Shown here: one piece after another, positions 21,124 through 29,831 of the stretch
How the letters are laid out: every line of letters begins with the position of its first letter
How positions within the stretch are numbered: position 1 is the stretch's first letter
Origin: Enterobacter sp. CC120223-11
GTDB taxonomy: Bacteria; Pseudomonadota; Gammaproteobacteria; Enterobacterales; Enterobacteriaceae
Assembly (NCBI RefSeq): GCF_900215375.1
Contig: NZ_OBEF01000007.1
Coordinates: 124,001 to 188,000 of the forward strand
Direction: 5' to 3'
Length of the DNA stretch: 64,000 bases
Notes under the pieces: generated by a model
The model's input: only the letters and a program-made list of their open reading frames with translations
Told to the model about the DNA's origin: nothing
Database searches by the model: none
Translations under genes and position numbers: made by a program

Positions 21124-22164
21124 TCAGGCCGATTCGCCCGCAACAAACAGGGGAGGGATCGCCGGCGATTCCGGCAGCATATCCTGCAATAAAGTCATCA
21201 TCTGCTGAATAACATGTTGACCTAAAACGTTATTCTGATGATCGACGGTGGTCAGGCGCGGTACATAATATTCACTGCCGGGGAAGCATTCGCAGCTGGC
21301 GACGGCGATATTTTCCGGCACGCTGATGCCGTTATCTTTCAACGCGCGGATGGCGCCCATTGCCACGCGATCGTTAATCGCCAGCAGCGCCTGCGGCAAT
21401 GCGCGGCCGGATGCGAGCAGTTTTTTAATTGCCTCATAACCGTGCTGGGCATAGAAGTTCGTTTCAATAACTTGCGCGTTCTCGGCTGCGATTCCTGCCT
21501 GTTGCAGGGTTTCCCTGAAAGCATTCACGCGCTGGCCTGTCATATACACGCCCGGTGAACCGCCAATAAACGCGATATCGCGGTGGCCTTTCTCCAGCAG
21601 GTATCCGGTTATCATTTTCACGCAGTTGACCTGATCGCGTTGCAGGCAGGTGTAGCCGTAATGGGCAAGCTTGCGGCCCACCACTATTACCGGCAGCGTG
21701 GCGATAAGCTTCTGTAAACCCTCCAGATAGCCTTCGGGGATATTCAGATAGTCGATGTTGCCGCCGAGAATGATCACCCCGTCGAGCTGGCTGTCGATGA
21801 TGGTGCTGAAAATCTGATCTTCGGCTATCACCAGGCTCGATTCGCTGCGCTTGTTTGCCGACTGGGTATCGAACAGCACGATTTTGTACCCGGCCTGCTG
21901 GCAGGCTTTTTCGATCTGTTCGACCAGGGTGGCGAAGTAGGGGCTGGTGATGTCGGACACGACGACCGCGAGGGTCATGCTTTTGCGGGAAATCATGCTG
22001 CGAGCCATCAGGTTGGGGCTGAAGTGATGCTCGTCGATCACCTTCTGCACCTTCTCACGGGTTTTATCCGACACCCAGCTGTTGTTGTTCAGCACCCGAG
22101 AAACTGTTGCGATGGAGACGTTGGCCAGTTCAGCAATGTCTTTGATCGTCAGGGGCTTTTTCAT
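21124..22164 (-). CDS. LacI-family transcriptional regulator
   Basis: Sugar-responsive repressor. 346 aa from the ATG at 22164, which has AAGGA upstream; an in-frame TTG 30 bases earlier is less likely. The N-terminal helix-turn-helix and hinge are typical (TIKDIAELANVSIATVSRVLNN, with the minor-groove hinge helix around residues 50-60), followed by a periplasmic-binding-protein-like core (AVVVSDITSPYFATLVEQIE, DGVIILGG, VASCECFPGSEYYVPRLTTV). It is transcribed toward the SIS-EIIBC genes and a perfect 16-bp palindrome lies between. The effector is probably the PTS sugar or its phosphate. Confidence 0.9.
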   Translation of the reverse strand: MKKPLTIKDIAELANVSIATVSRVLNNNSWVSDKTREKVQKVIDEHHFSPNLMARSMISRKSMTLAVVVSDITSPYFATLVEQIEKACQQAGYKIVLFDTQSANKRSESSLVIAEDQIFSTIIDSQLDGVIILGGNIDYLNIPEGYLEGLQKLIATLPVIVVGRKLAHYGYTCLQRDQVNCVKMITGYLLEKGHRDIAFIGGSPGVYMTGQRVNAFRETLQQAGIAAENAQVIETNFYAQHGYEAIKKLLASGRALPQALLAINDRVAMGAIRALKDNGISVPENIAVASCECFPGSEYYVPRLTTVDHQNNVLGQHVIQQMMTLLQDMLPESPAIPPLFVAGESA

Positions 22165-22232
22165 CGGTCGCGGGAGTCCTTTTGATAGCGGCAACCCACG
22201 GATGGTACATCACTTTTGGCGGGGGAGAAACG

Positions 22233-22259
22233 CTCTGTACCCAGGATTTGGGTACAGAG
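22233..22259 (-). terminator. Probable aroP terminator
   Basis: A perfect 11-bp inverted repeat (CTCTGTACCCA at 22233-22243, TGGGTACAGAG at 22249-22259) with a 5-base loop, 11 bases past the aroP stop. On the minus strand it is followed by CGTTTC, a short T run. Confidence 0.6.
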
Positions 22260-22270
22260 ACGTGAAGGGA

Positions 22271-23638
22271 TTACGCGCGGACGGCTTTCGCCCCTTTCTG
22301 TTTAACCGCGTAGCCAATTCCGAGAATAACGATCCATGCAGGGATCAGATAGACGGAAATCGCCATGCCCGGCGTCATCAGCATGATGACCAGCACGGCT
22401 GCCACGGTGAACAGGCAAATCCAGTTTCCGAGCGGATAGAACAGGGCAGGGAAGCGAGTTTTGACGCCCTGCTGCTGTTTCGCTTTGCGGAACTTCATGT
22501 GCGCGAGGCTAATCATCGCCCAGTTGATGACCAGCGCAGAAACAACCAGCGCCATCAGCAGGCCGAAAGCGGACTCCGGCGCCAGGTAGTTGATCAGCAC
22601 GCACAGGGCGGTGAACAGCGCAGACACCAGAATGGTGTTAACCGGCACGCCGCGCTTATCGACTTTGGTCAGCGCTTTCGGGGCGTTGCCCTGCTGCGCC
22701 AGGCCGAACAGCATACGGCTGTTGCAGTACACGCAGCTGTTGTACACGGAGAGCGCCGCGGTCAGCACCACGATGTTCAGCGCGTTGGCAACAAAGGTGT
22801 CACCCAGCTCGTGGAAAATCAGCACGAACGGGCTGGTGTCCGCGGTGACGCGGGTCCACGGCAGCAGAGAAAGCAGCACGGCCAGCGAGCCCACATAGAA
22901 AATCAGGATGCGGTAGATAACCTGATTGGTGGCTTTCGGGATGCTTTTCTGCGGGTCATCTGCTTCCGCAGCGGTGATGCCGACCAGCTCCAGGCCGCCG
23001 AAGGAGAACATAATGATCGCCATCATCATCACCAGCCCCTGAATGCCGTGCGGCAGGAAGCCGCCCTGTTCCCAGAGGTTGCGAACGGTTGCCTGCGGGC
23101 CGCCATGACCGCTAAACAGCAGCCAGCCGCCGAACAGGATCATCGCGACAACCGCGACCACTTTAATAATGGCAAACCAGAACTCCATCTCACCAAACAC
23201 TTTAACGTTGGTCAGGTTGATGGCGTTGATAACCACGAAGAAGACGGCGGCGGAAGCCCAGGTCGGGATTTCCGGGTACCAGAATTGAATGTATTTGCCG
23301 ACTGCGGTCAGCTCAGCCATTGCTACCAGGACGTACAGCACCCAGTAGTTCCAGCCGGAGGCGAAACCGGCAAAATTGCCCCAGTATTTATAGGCAAAGT
23401 GGCTGAAGGAACCTGCTACCGGCTCTTCCACCACCATTTCGCCCAGCTGGCGCATGATAAGGAAGGCCACAAAACCTGCGATCGCGTAACCGAGGATAAT
23501 ACCCGGCCCTGCGGATTGAATGACGGAGGCGCTGCCCAGAAACAGGCCTGTACCGATAGCTCCACCCAGCGCAATAAGCTGGATGTGGCGGTTTTTAAGG
23601 CCGCGCTTCAGCTGTTCGCCTTGCTGTTGACCTTCCAT
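22271..23638 (-). CDS. aroP: Aromatic amino acid permease AroP
   Basis: Proton symporter for phenylalanine, tyrosine and tryptophan of the amino acid-polyamine-organocation superfamily. 455 aa with 12 membrane segments (E. coli 457). The N-terminal ALGGAIGTGLFLGSAS motif of TM1 and the FSFGGLELVGITAAEADDP region of TM6 are intact. The ATG follows GAGGTTTCATA. TyrR boxes lie about 50-90 bases upstream, so TyrR repression as in E. coli is expected. Divergent from pdhR. Confidence 0.97.
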   Translation of the reverse strand: MEGQQQGEQLKRGLKNRHIQLIALGGAIGTGLFLGSASVIQSAGPGIILGYAIAGFVAFLIMRQLGEMVVEEPVAGSFSHFAYKYWGNFAGFASGWNYWVLYVLVAMAELTAVGKYIQFWYPEIPTWASAAVFFVVINAINLTNVKVFGEMEFWFAIIKVVAVVAMILFGGWLLFSGHGGPQATVRNLWEQGGFLPHGIQGLVMMMAIIMFSFGGLELVGITAAEADDPQKSIPKATNQVIYRILIFYVGSLAVLLSLLPWTRVTADTSPFVLIFHELGDTFVANALNIVVLTAALSVYNSCVYCNSRMLFGLAQQGNAPKALTKVDKRGVPVNTILVSALFTALCVLINYLAPESAFGLLMALVVSALVINWAMISLAHMKFRKAKQQQGVKTRFPALFYPLGNWICLFTVAAVLVIMLMTPGMAISVYLIPAWIVILGIGYAVKQKGAKAVRA

Positions 23639-23686
23639 TATGAAACCTCGTGAGTGATTGTTTTTTCTACGCTTTGGTTAAGCGCG

Positions 23687-23727
23687 TGTCATTATGAACT
23701 TCCATATCCTGTACAATATTTTTTACA
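23687..23727. promoter_or_regulatory. Strong and weak TyrR boxes of aroP
   Basis: TGTACA-ATATTT-TTTACA at 23710-23727 matches the TyrR consensus TGTAAA-N6-TTTACA at 11 of 12 positions. TGTCAT-TATGAA-CTTCCA at 23687-23704 is a weak match, five bases away, giving a 23-base centre-to-centre spacing. A strong/weak pair in this spacing is how E. coli aroP is controlled by TyrR with aromatic amino acids. Confidence 0.75.
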
Positions 23728-24087
23728 GAGCGGATGGCTGAAAGTTGCGTGTGAGTCTTCCGCAGCTGGAAGAATAGTGGTAAGTGCCGCCGAATGCACC
23801 TGCTTTGTGCAGGGCTGCTGACGAGTTGCATAAAAAGAAACCAAATGTAAATGCCTGATGCCTTCTGATGTGCAGCGCTGTATTTCACTTTTAGCGAAAA
23901 TTGCTGACTGTTCATGCACTTTTCCGCCTCCTGAATCGGTTCAGACTGCACAACTTTCGTTTCGATTACGTTAAAACTGCCTCTTTGGTGGTAAAGATGA
24001 CATTTGTGCAAAGTTACATTTCTGAAACGTGATTTCTGTAAGGTTGTTAAAATGTGCCGGGTTTACTGATTTCAATCAAAACCTGTA

Positions 24088-24116
24088 TGGACAGAAGGTG
24101 AATACTTTGTTACTTT
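24088..24116 (+). promoter_or_regulatory. pdhR operon promoter
   Basis: TGGACA (24088-24093) and TACTTT (24111-24116) are 17 bases apart, upstream of the PdhR box. Repressor bound at the box would sit just downstream of the transcription start, as in E. coli Ppdh. Confidence 0.55.
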
Positions 24117-24132
24117 AGCGTCAAGAACGATG

Positions 24133-24149
24133 AATTGGTAAGACCAATT
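24133..24149. promoter_or_regulatory. PdhR operator
   Basis: AATTGGTAAGACCAATT is a perfect palindrome around AAG and matches the PdhR consensus ATTGGTnnnACCAAT fully. PdhR releases this site when it binds pyruvate, so the whole pdhR-aceEF-lpd operon is induced by pyruvate. Confidence 0.93.
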
Positions 24150-24181
24150 GACTCTGGGTAAATGGCTTAAGACAGGGAACC

Positions 24182-24946
24182 ATGGCCTACAGCAAAATCC
24201 GCCAACCAAAATTATCCGATGTGATTGAGCAGCAGCTGGAGTTTTTGATTCTTGAGGGGACGCTGCGCCCCGGTGAAAAACTTCCACCTGAACGCGAGCT
24301 GGCTAAACAGTTCGACGTTTCCCGCCCCTCACTGCGCGAGGCGATCCAACGTCTCGAAGCGAAGGGCTTACTGCTTCGTCGCCAGGGCGGCGGGACCTTT
24401 GTGCAAAGTAACCTCTGGCAGAGCTTCAGCGATCCGCTGGTAGAGTTGCTCTCCGACCACCCTGAATCCCAGTTTGATCTGCTGGAAACCCGTCACGCTC
24501 TGGAAGGCATTGCCGCGTATTACGCCGCACTGCGCGGTAACGATGAAGATCGCACTCGCATCCGTGAGCTGCACCGCGCCATTGAAGTTGCCCAGCAGTC
24601 TGGCGACCTCGATGCTGAATCCAGCGCCGTCGTCCAGTATCAAATTGCCGTCACCGAAGCCGCCCATAATGTGGTCTTACTGCATCTTCTGCGCTGCATG
24701 GAACCGATGCTGGCGCAGAATGTACGACAGAACTTTGAATTGCTGTACGCCCGTCGGGAAATGCTCCCGCTGGTCAGCAGCCATCGCACTCGAGTATTCG
24801 AGGCGATAATGGCCAGAGAGCCGGAGCAGGCGCGCGAAGCGTCGCACCGTCACCTGGCCTTCATTGAGGAAATCTTGCTGGACCGCAGCCGTGAGCAAAG
24901 TCGCCGAGACCGCTCGCTTCGCCGCCTACAGCAACGAAAGGACTAG
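24182..24946 (+). CDS. pdhR: Pyruvate dehydrogenase complex repressor
   Basis: GntR/FadR-family regulator that represses its own operon, and in E. coli also respiratory genes, until pyruvate binds. 254 aa, the E. coli length. The winged helix-turn-helix spans about residues 9-77 ([30 protein letters not shown]), followed by the all-helical FCD effector domain (about 95-225). First gene of the pdhR-aceE-aceF-lpd operon; its operator is at 24133-24149. Confidence 0.98.
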   Translation: MAYSKIRQPKLSDVIEQQLEFLILEGTLRPGEKLPPERELAKQFDVSRPSLREAIQRLEAKGLLLRRQGGGTFVQSNLWQSFSDPLVELLSDHPESQFDLLETRHALEGIAAYYAALRGNDEDRTRIRELHRAIEVAQQSGDLDAESSAVVQYQIAVTEAAHNVVLLHLLRCMEPMLAQNVRQNFELLYARREMLPLVSSHRTRVFEAIMAREPEQAREASHRHLAFIEEILLDRSREQSRRDRSLRRLQQRKD

Positions 24947-24998
24947 CAACACCGATTTTTTTCAGCGCCAGTTTTTCGAGCGCGGCAACTAAACGCAG

Positions 24999-25044
24999 AA
25001 CCTGTCTTATTGAGCTCTTCAATAAGAACTCAATGGGACAGGTT
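24999..25044 (+). promoter_or_regulatory. Long hairpin in the pdhR-aceE gap
   Basis: AACCTGTCTTATTGAG (24999-25014) pairs with CTCAATGGGACAGGTT (25029-25044) over 16 positions, two of them G-U, with a 14-base loop. No T run follows, so it is not a simple terminator. It sits 38 bases upstream of the aceE ATG and could be an RNA processing or stability element separating the low-abundance repressor message from the enzyme messages. Confidence 0.6.
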
Positions 25045-25082
25045 CCAGACAAATCAACGATTAGACAGATAAGGAATCCCCC

Positions 25083-27746
25083 ATGTCAGACCGTTTACAA
25101 AATGACGTGGATCCGATCGAAACTCGCGACTGGCTACAGGCGATCGAATCGGTCATCCGTGAAGAAGGTGTTGAGCGTGCTCAGTATCTGATTGACCAAC
25201 TGCTTTCCGAAGCCCGTAAAGGCGGCGTGAGCGTGGCAGCTGGTGCCGGGGCAAACAATTATGTGAACACGATTGCCGTTGAAGATGAGCCGGAATACCC
25301 GGGGAATCTGGATCTGGAACGTCGCATTCGTTCAGCTATCCGCTGGAACGCAATCATGACCGTTCTGCGCGCGTCGAAGAAAGACCTGGAGCTGGGTGGC
25401 CACATGTCCTCCTTCCAGTCTTCTGCGACCGTTTATGAAGTGTGCTTCAACCACTTCTTCCGCGCCCGTACCGAACAGGACGGCGGCGACCTGGTTTACT
25501 TCCAGGGCCACATCTCTCCAGGCGTTTACGCGCGTGCCTTCCTTGAAGGTCGCCTGACCGAAGAGCAGATGAACAACTTCCGTCAGGAAGTTCACGGCAA
25601 AGGCCTCTCTTCATATCCGCACCCGAAACTGATGCCAGAATTCTGGCAGTTCCCGACCGTTTCCATGGGTCTGGGCCCAATCGGTGCCATCTACCAGGCG
25701 AAGTTCCTGAAATATCTGGAACACCGTGGCCTGAAAGATACCTCTCAGCAGACCGTTTACGCCTTCCTCGGCGACGGCGAGATGGACGAACCAGAATCCA
25801 AAGGTGCGATCACCATCGCCACCCGCGACAAGCTGGACAACCTCTGCTTCATCATCAACTGCAACCTGCAGCGTCTGGATGGCCCGGTCACCGGTAACGG
25901 CAAAATCGTTAACGAACTGGAAGGCATCTTCGCGGGCGCTGGCTGGAACGTAGTGAAAGTGATGTGGGGCGGTCGTTGGGATGAGCTGCTGCGTAAAGAC
26001 ACCAGCGGTAAGCTGATTCAGCTGATGAACGAAACCGTTGACGGTGACTACCAGACCTTCAAATCCAAAAACGGCGCTTACGTGCGTGAGCACTTCTTCG
26101 GTAAATACCCGGAGACTGCTGCCCTGGTTGCCGACTGGTCTGACGATCAGATCTGGGCCCTGAACCGCGGTGGTCACGATCCGAAGAAAGTCTACGCTGC
26201 ACTGAAAAACGCGCAGGACACCAAAGGTAAAGCGACCGTTATCCTTGCTCATACCGTTAAAGGTTATGGCATGGGTGAAACTGCCGAAGGCAAAAACATC
26301 GCTCACCAGGTGAAGAAAATGAACATGGACGGCGTACGCTACGTCCGTGACCGTTTCAACGTGCCGGTATCCGATGCAGACATCGAAAAACTGCCGTACG
26401 TGACTTTCCCTGAAGGCTCTGAAGAGCACACCTATCTGCACGCACAGCGTCAGAAACTGGGCGGCTACCTGCCATCCCGTCAGGTGAACTTCAGCGAGAA
26501 ACTGGAAATGCCAGCCCTGGCTGACTTCCAGCAGCTGCTCGAAGAGCAGAACAAAGAAATTTCTACCACCATCGCCTTCGTTCGTGCCCTGAACGTGATG
26601 CTGAAGAACCCGTCCATCAAAGAGCGCCTGGTGCCGATTCTGGCCGACGAAGCGCGTACTTTCGGTATGGAAGGTCTGTTCCGTCAGATTGGTATCTACA
26701 GCTCCAACGGTCAGCAGTACACCCCGCAGGACCGTGAGCAGGTTGCATACTACAAAGAAGACGAGAAAGGTCAGATCCTGCAGGAAGGCATCAACGAACT
26801 GGGTGCGGGCGCATCCTGGCTGGCGGCTGCGACTTCTTACAGCACCAACAACCTGCCGATGATTCCGTTCTACATCTACTACTCGATGTTCGGCTTCCAG
26901 CGTATCGGCGATCTGTGCTGGCAGGCTGGCGACCAGCAGGCTCGCGGCTTCCTGGTTGGCGGTACTTCCGGTCGTACCACCCTGAACGGTGAAGGTCTGC
27001 AGCACGAAGATGGTCACAGCCACATTCAGTCTCTGACTATCCCGAACTGTATCTCTTATGACCCGTCTTACGCTTACGAAGTCGCTGTGATCATGCACGA
27101 CGGCCTGGTGCGTATGTACGGTGAAGCACAAGAGAACGTGTTCTACTACATCACCACTCTGAACGAAAACTACCACATGCCGGCGATGCCGGAAGGTGCT
27201 GAGGAAGGTATCCGTAAAGGTATCTACAAACTCGAAACCGTTGAAGGTAGCAAAGGTAAAGTTCAGCTGCTGGGCTCCGGTTCTATCCTGCGTCACGTAC
27301 GTGAAGCGGCTCAGATCCTGGCGAAAGACTACGGCGTGGGCTCTGACGTGTACTCCGTCACCTCCTTCACCGAACTGGCCCGTGACGGTCAGGACTGTGA
27401 GCGCTGGAACATGCTGCACCCAATGGAAACCCCACGCGTGCCGTACATCGCTCAGGTGATGAACGATGCACCAGCCGTGGCCTCCACTGACTATATGAAA
27501 CTGTTTGCTGAACAGGTTCGTACTTATGTACCGGCGGACAATTACCGCGTACTGGGTACCGATGGCTTCGGTCGTTCCGACAGCCGTGAAAACCTGCGTC
27601 ACCACTTCGAAGTAGATGCTTCTTATGTCGTGGTTGCAGCCCTGGGCGAACTGGCTAAACGTGGTGAAATCGACAAGAAAGTGGTGGCGGATGCGATCAC
27701 CAAGTTCAACATCGATGCAGAAAAAGTTAACCCGCGTCTGGCGTAA
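25083..27746 (+). CDS. aceE: Pyruvate dehydrogenase E1 component
   Basis: Thiamine diphosphate enzyme that decarboxylates pyruvate and transfers the acetyl group to the lipoyl domains of AceF. 887 aa, the E. coli length, homodimeric type. The thiamine motif [13 protein letters not shown]...NCNLQ is at about residues 229-262. The active-site loop [16 protein letters not shown] and the C-terminal transketolase-like domain are intact. The ATG at 25083 follows AAGGAATCCCCC. It lies 14 bases before aceF and is co-transcribed with it. Confidence 0.99.
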   Translation: MSDRLQNDVDPIETRDWLQAIESVIREEGVERAQYLIDQLLSEARKGGVSVAAGAGANNYVNTIAVEDEPEYPGNLDLERRIRSAIRWNAIMTVLRASKKDLELGGHMSSFQSSATVYEVCFNHFFRARTEQDGGDLVYFQGHISPGVYARAFLEGRLTEEQMNNFRQEVHGKGLSSYPHPKLMPEFWQFPTVSMGLGPIGAIYQAKFLKYLEHRGLKDTSQQTVYAFLGDGEMDEPESKGAITIATRDKLDNLCFIINCNLQRLDGPVTGNGKIVNELEGIFAGAGWNVVKVMWGGRWDELLRKDTSGKLIQLMNETVDGDYQTFKSKNGAYVREHFFGKYPETAALVADWSDDQIWALNRGGHDPKKVYAALKNAQDTKGKATVILAHTVKGYGMGETAEGKNIAHQVKKMNMDGVRYVRDRFNVPVSDADIEKLPYVTFPEGSEEHTYLHAQRQKLGGYLPSRQVNFSEKLEMPALADFQQLLEEQNKEISTTIAFVRALNVMLKNPSIKERLVPILADEARTFGMEGLFRQIGIYSSNGQQYTPQDREQVAYYKEDEKGQILQEGINELGAGASWLAAATSYSTNNLPMIPFYIYYSMFGFQRIGDLCWQAGDQQARGFLVGGTSGRTTLNGEGLQHEDGHSHIQSLTIPNCISYDPSYAYEVAVIMHDGLVRMYGEAQENVFYYITTLNENYHMPAMPEGAEEGIRKGIYKLETVEGSKGKVQLLGSGSILRHVREAAQILAKDYGVGSDVYSVTSFTELARDGQDCERWNMLHPMETPRVPYIAQVMNDAPAVASTDYMKLFAEQVRTYVPADNYRVLGTDGFGRSDSRENLRHHFEVDASYVVVAALGELAKRGEIDKKVVADAITKFNIDAEKVNPRLA

Positions 27747-27760
27747 GAGGTAAAAGAATA

Positions 27761-29632
27761 ATGGCTATCGAAATCAAGGTACCGGACATCGGGGCTGATG
27801 AAGTTGAAATCACCGAGATCCTGGTCAAAGTAGGCGACAAAGTTGAAGCAGAACAGTCGCTGATCACCGTAGAAGGCGACAAAGCCTCTATGGAAGTCCC
27901 GTCTCCACAGGCTGGCGTCGTGAAAGAGATTAAAGTCTCCGTCGGCGACAAAACCGAGACCGGCAAACTGATCATGATTTTCGATTCCGCCGAAGGTGCA
28001 GCAGCTGCTGCACCTGCGCAGGAAGAGAAAAAAGAAGCCGCTCCGGCCGCAGCCCCTGCTGCTGCCGCGGCAGCCAAAGAAGTTAACGTGCCAGACATCG
28101 GCGGCGACGAAGTTGAAGTCACTGAGATCATGGTGAAAGTGGGCGACACCGTTGCCGCTGAACAGTCCCTGATCACCGTAGAAGGCGACAAAGCTTCTAT
28201 GGAAGTGCCAGCGCCGTTTGCGGGCGTAGTGAAAGAGATCAAAATCAACACCGGCGACAAAGTGTCTACCGGCTCCCTGATTATGGTCTTCGAAGTGGCG
28301 GGTGCGGCTCCTGCACAGGCTGCTGCTCCGGCAGCGGCTGCACCAGCGGCTACCGGTTCTAAAGAAGTGAACGTTCCGGATATCGGCGGTGACGAAGTTG
28401 AAGTCACTGAAGTGATGGTGAAAGTGGGCGACAAAGTTGCCGCTGAACAGTCACTGATCACCGTAGAAGGTGACAAGGCTTCCATGGAAGTTCCGGCACC
28501 GTTCGCGGGCACCGTGAAAGAGATCAAAATCAGCACCGGCGACAAAGTAAAAACCGGCTCCCTGATCATGGTCTTCGAAGTGGAAGGCGCTGCGCCTGCC
28601 GCGGCTCCGGCTGCTGCACCAGCTGCTGCTGCTCCGGCACCGGCCCAGTCTGCGCCTGCCGCAGCGCCAGCTGCGAAAGCAGAAGGCAAATCCGAGTTTG
28701 CTGAAAACGACGCATACGTTCACGCGACTCCGCTGATTCGCCGCCTGGCGCGCGAATTTGGCGTAAACCTGGCGAAAGTGAAGGGCACGGGCCGTAAAGG
28801 TCGTATCCTGCGCGAAGACGTTCAGACTTACGTGAAAGACGCGGTGAAACGCGCTGAATCTGCACCAGCCGCTACCGGCGGTGGTCTGCCAGGCATGCTG
28901 CCATGGCCGAAAGTGGACTTCAGCAAGTTCGGCGAAATCGAAGAAGTGGAAATGGGCCGCATCCAGAAAATCTCTGGCGCGAACCTGAGCCGTAACTGGG
29001 TGATGATCCCGCACGTTACCCACTTCGACAAAACCGATATCACCGATCTGGAAGCGTTCCGTAAAGCTCAGAACGACGAAGCCGCTAAGCGCAAACTGGA
29101 CGTGAAATTCACTCCAGTGGTCTTCATCATGAAGGCTGTTGCCGCAGCGCTGGAGCAGATGCCACGCTTCAACAGCTCCCTGTCCGAAGACGGTCAAAAG
29201 CTGACGCTGAAGAAATACATCAACATCGGCGTGGCGGTTGATACGCCAAACGGCCTGGTGGTTCCGGTCTTCAAAGACGTGAACAAGAAGAGCATCACCG
29301 AGCTGTCTCGCGAGCTGATGGCTATCTCTAAGAAAGCACGTGACGGCAAGCTGACCGCTGGCGAAATGCAGGGCGGCTGCTTCACCATCTCAAGCCTCGG
29401 CGGTATCGGGACGACTCACTTCGCGCCAATCGTTAACGCGCCGGAAGTGGCTATCCTCGGTGTCTCCAAGTCCGCGATGGAGCCTGTGTGGAACGGGAAA
29501 GAGTTCACTCCGCGTCTGATGATGCCGATGTCTCTCTCCTTCGACCACCGCGTGATCGACGGCGCTGATGGTGCGCGTTTCATCACCATCATCAACAACA
29601 TGTTGAGCGACATTCGCCGTCTGGTGATGTAA
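27761..29632 (+). CDS. aceF: Dihydrolipoamide acetyltransferase (PDH E2)
   Basis: Core of the pyruvate dehydrogenase complex; moves acetyl from lipoate to CoA. 623 aa (E. coli 630). Three tandem lipoyl domains, each with [11 protein letters not shown], put the lipoylated lysines at 41, 144 and 239. Ala/Pro-rich flexible linkers of differing length separate them. The E1/E3-binding domain (about 318-355, [16 protein letters not shown]) and the catalytic domain with His596 and Asp600 ([10 protein letters not shown]) follow. The shorter length comes from the linkers. The nearly identical lipoyl repeats are internal direct repeats that could recombine. Confidence 0.99.
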   Translation: MAIEIKVPDIGADEVEITEILVKVGDKVEAEQSLITVEGDKASMEVPSPQAGVVKEIKVSVGDKTETGKLIMIFDSAEGAAAAAPAQEEKKEAAPAAAPAAAAAAKEVNVPDIGGDEVEVTEIMVKVGDTVAAEQSLITVEGDKASMEVPAPFAGVVKEIKINTGDKVSTGSLIMVFEVAGAAPAQAAAPAAAAPAATGSKEVNVPDIGGDEVEVTEVMVKVGDKVAAEQSLITVEGDKASMEVPAPFAGTVKEIKISTGDKVKTGSLIMVFEVEGAAPAAAPAAAPAAAAPAPAQSAPAAAPAAKAEGKSEFAENDAYVHATPLIRRLAREFGVNLAKVKGTGRKGRILREDVQTYVKDAVKRAESAPAATGGGLPGMLPWPKVDFSKFGEIEEVEMGRIQKISGANLSRNWVMIPHVTHFDKTDITDLEAFRKAQNDEAAKRKLDVKFTPVVFIMKAVAAALEQMPRFNSSLSEDGQKLTLKKYINIGVAVDTPNGLVVPVFKDVNKKSITELSRELMAISKKARDGKLTAGEMQGGCFTISSLGGIGTTHFAPIVNAPEVAILGVSKSAMEPVWNGKEFTPRLMMPMSLSFDHRVIDGADGARFITIINNMLSDIRRLVM

Positions 29633-29636
29633 GCGA

Positions 29637-29664
29637 AAAGCCGGCCAGTCGGCCGGCTTTTTTC
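29637..29664 (+). terminator. Intrinsic terminator after aceF
   Basis: A 10-bp perfect stem AAAGCCGGCC/GGCCGGCTTT with an AGTC loop and a run of T. It ends part of the pdhR-aceEF transcripts before lpd, consistent with lpd also having its own promoter. Confidence 0.9.
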
Positions 29665-29723
29665 TGGTAATCTCACTGTGCTTTATGAGGTTATAAGATC
29701 AACATCAAATCGTGAGCCGTTTG

Positions 29724-29755
29724 TTGTTTCAAAATTGTTAACAATTTTGTAAAAT
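29724..29755 (+). promoter_or_regulatory. lpd promoter region with 20-bp palindrome
   Basis: CAAAATTGTTAACAATTTTG at 29730-29749 is a perfect 20-bp palindrome that runs directly into a -10-like TAAAAT (29750-29755). A TTG-rich -35 area (29721-29729) precedes it. E. coli lpd has an independent promoter here that serves the 2-oxoglutarate dehydrogenase and glycine cleavage complexes and is repressed by ArcA; the GTTAA core resembles half of an ArcA site. Confidence 0.55.
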
Positions 29756-29831
29756 ACGGGCGGATAGAACGTCCCGGTGGATGATGGGCGATAAGACCAG
29801 GGACCGCCGGAAATAAATTACAGAGGTCATG

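Larger units (their letters stand above)
15970..22164 (-). other. Accessory carbohydrate block inserted between ampE and aroP
   Basis: In E. coli K-12 ampE and aroP are direct neighbours. Here five genes on the minus strand separate them: a LacI regulator, a SIS enzyme, a PTS EIIBC, then a GPH symporter and a GH43 glycosidase. No integrase, tRNA, insertion sequence or direct-repeat boundary was seen, and base composition looks like the neighbours, so this is a settled lineage-specific block rather than a recent mobile island. The two halves (PTS-SIS and GPH-GH43) are separated by an inverted repeat and may be regulated independently. Confidence 0.8.
23639..24181. other. aroP-pdhR divergent control region
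   Basis: This 543-base gap holds no convincing gene. It contains the TyrR box pair for aroP near its left side and the pdhR promoter and PdhR box near its right side. The middle (about 23730-24080) is AT-richer than the flanks. A 114-aa minus-strand reading frame inside it has no family resemblance and no ribosome site and was not called. Confidence 0.7.

Noticed and set aside
15970-22164. Recent genomic island or prophage
   Set aside because: No integrase, tRNA target, att-like direct repeats or composition shift were found; the block looks like stable lineage-specific metabolism genes.
23667-24011. 114-aa frame on the minus strand in the aroP-pdhR gap
   Set aside because: It runs over the TyrR boxes of aroP, has no ribosome site and no protein-like pattern of conserved blocks.
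25611-27605. 664-codon open frame antisense to aceE, and similar long antisense frames over acnB (37392-39215) and mrcB (61732-63837)
   Set aside because: They mirror highly biased coding sequence on the other strand. They have no ribosome sites and no recognisable domains, and their composition is that expected of the complement of GC-rich codons.
27761-28600. Direct repeats in aceF as a repeat element
   Set aside because: They are the three lipoyl domains of the protein, a normal feature of E2 in this group.
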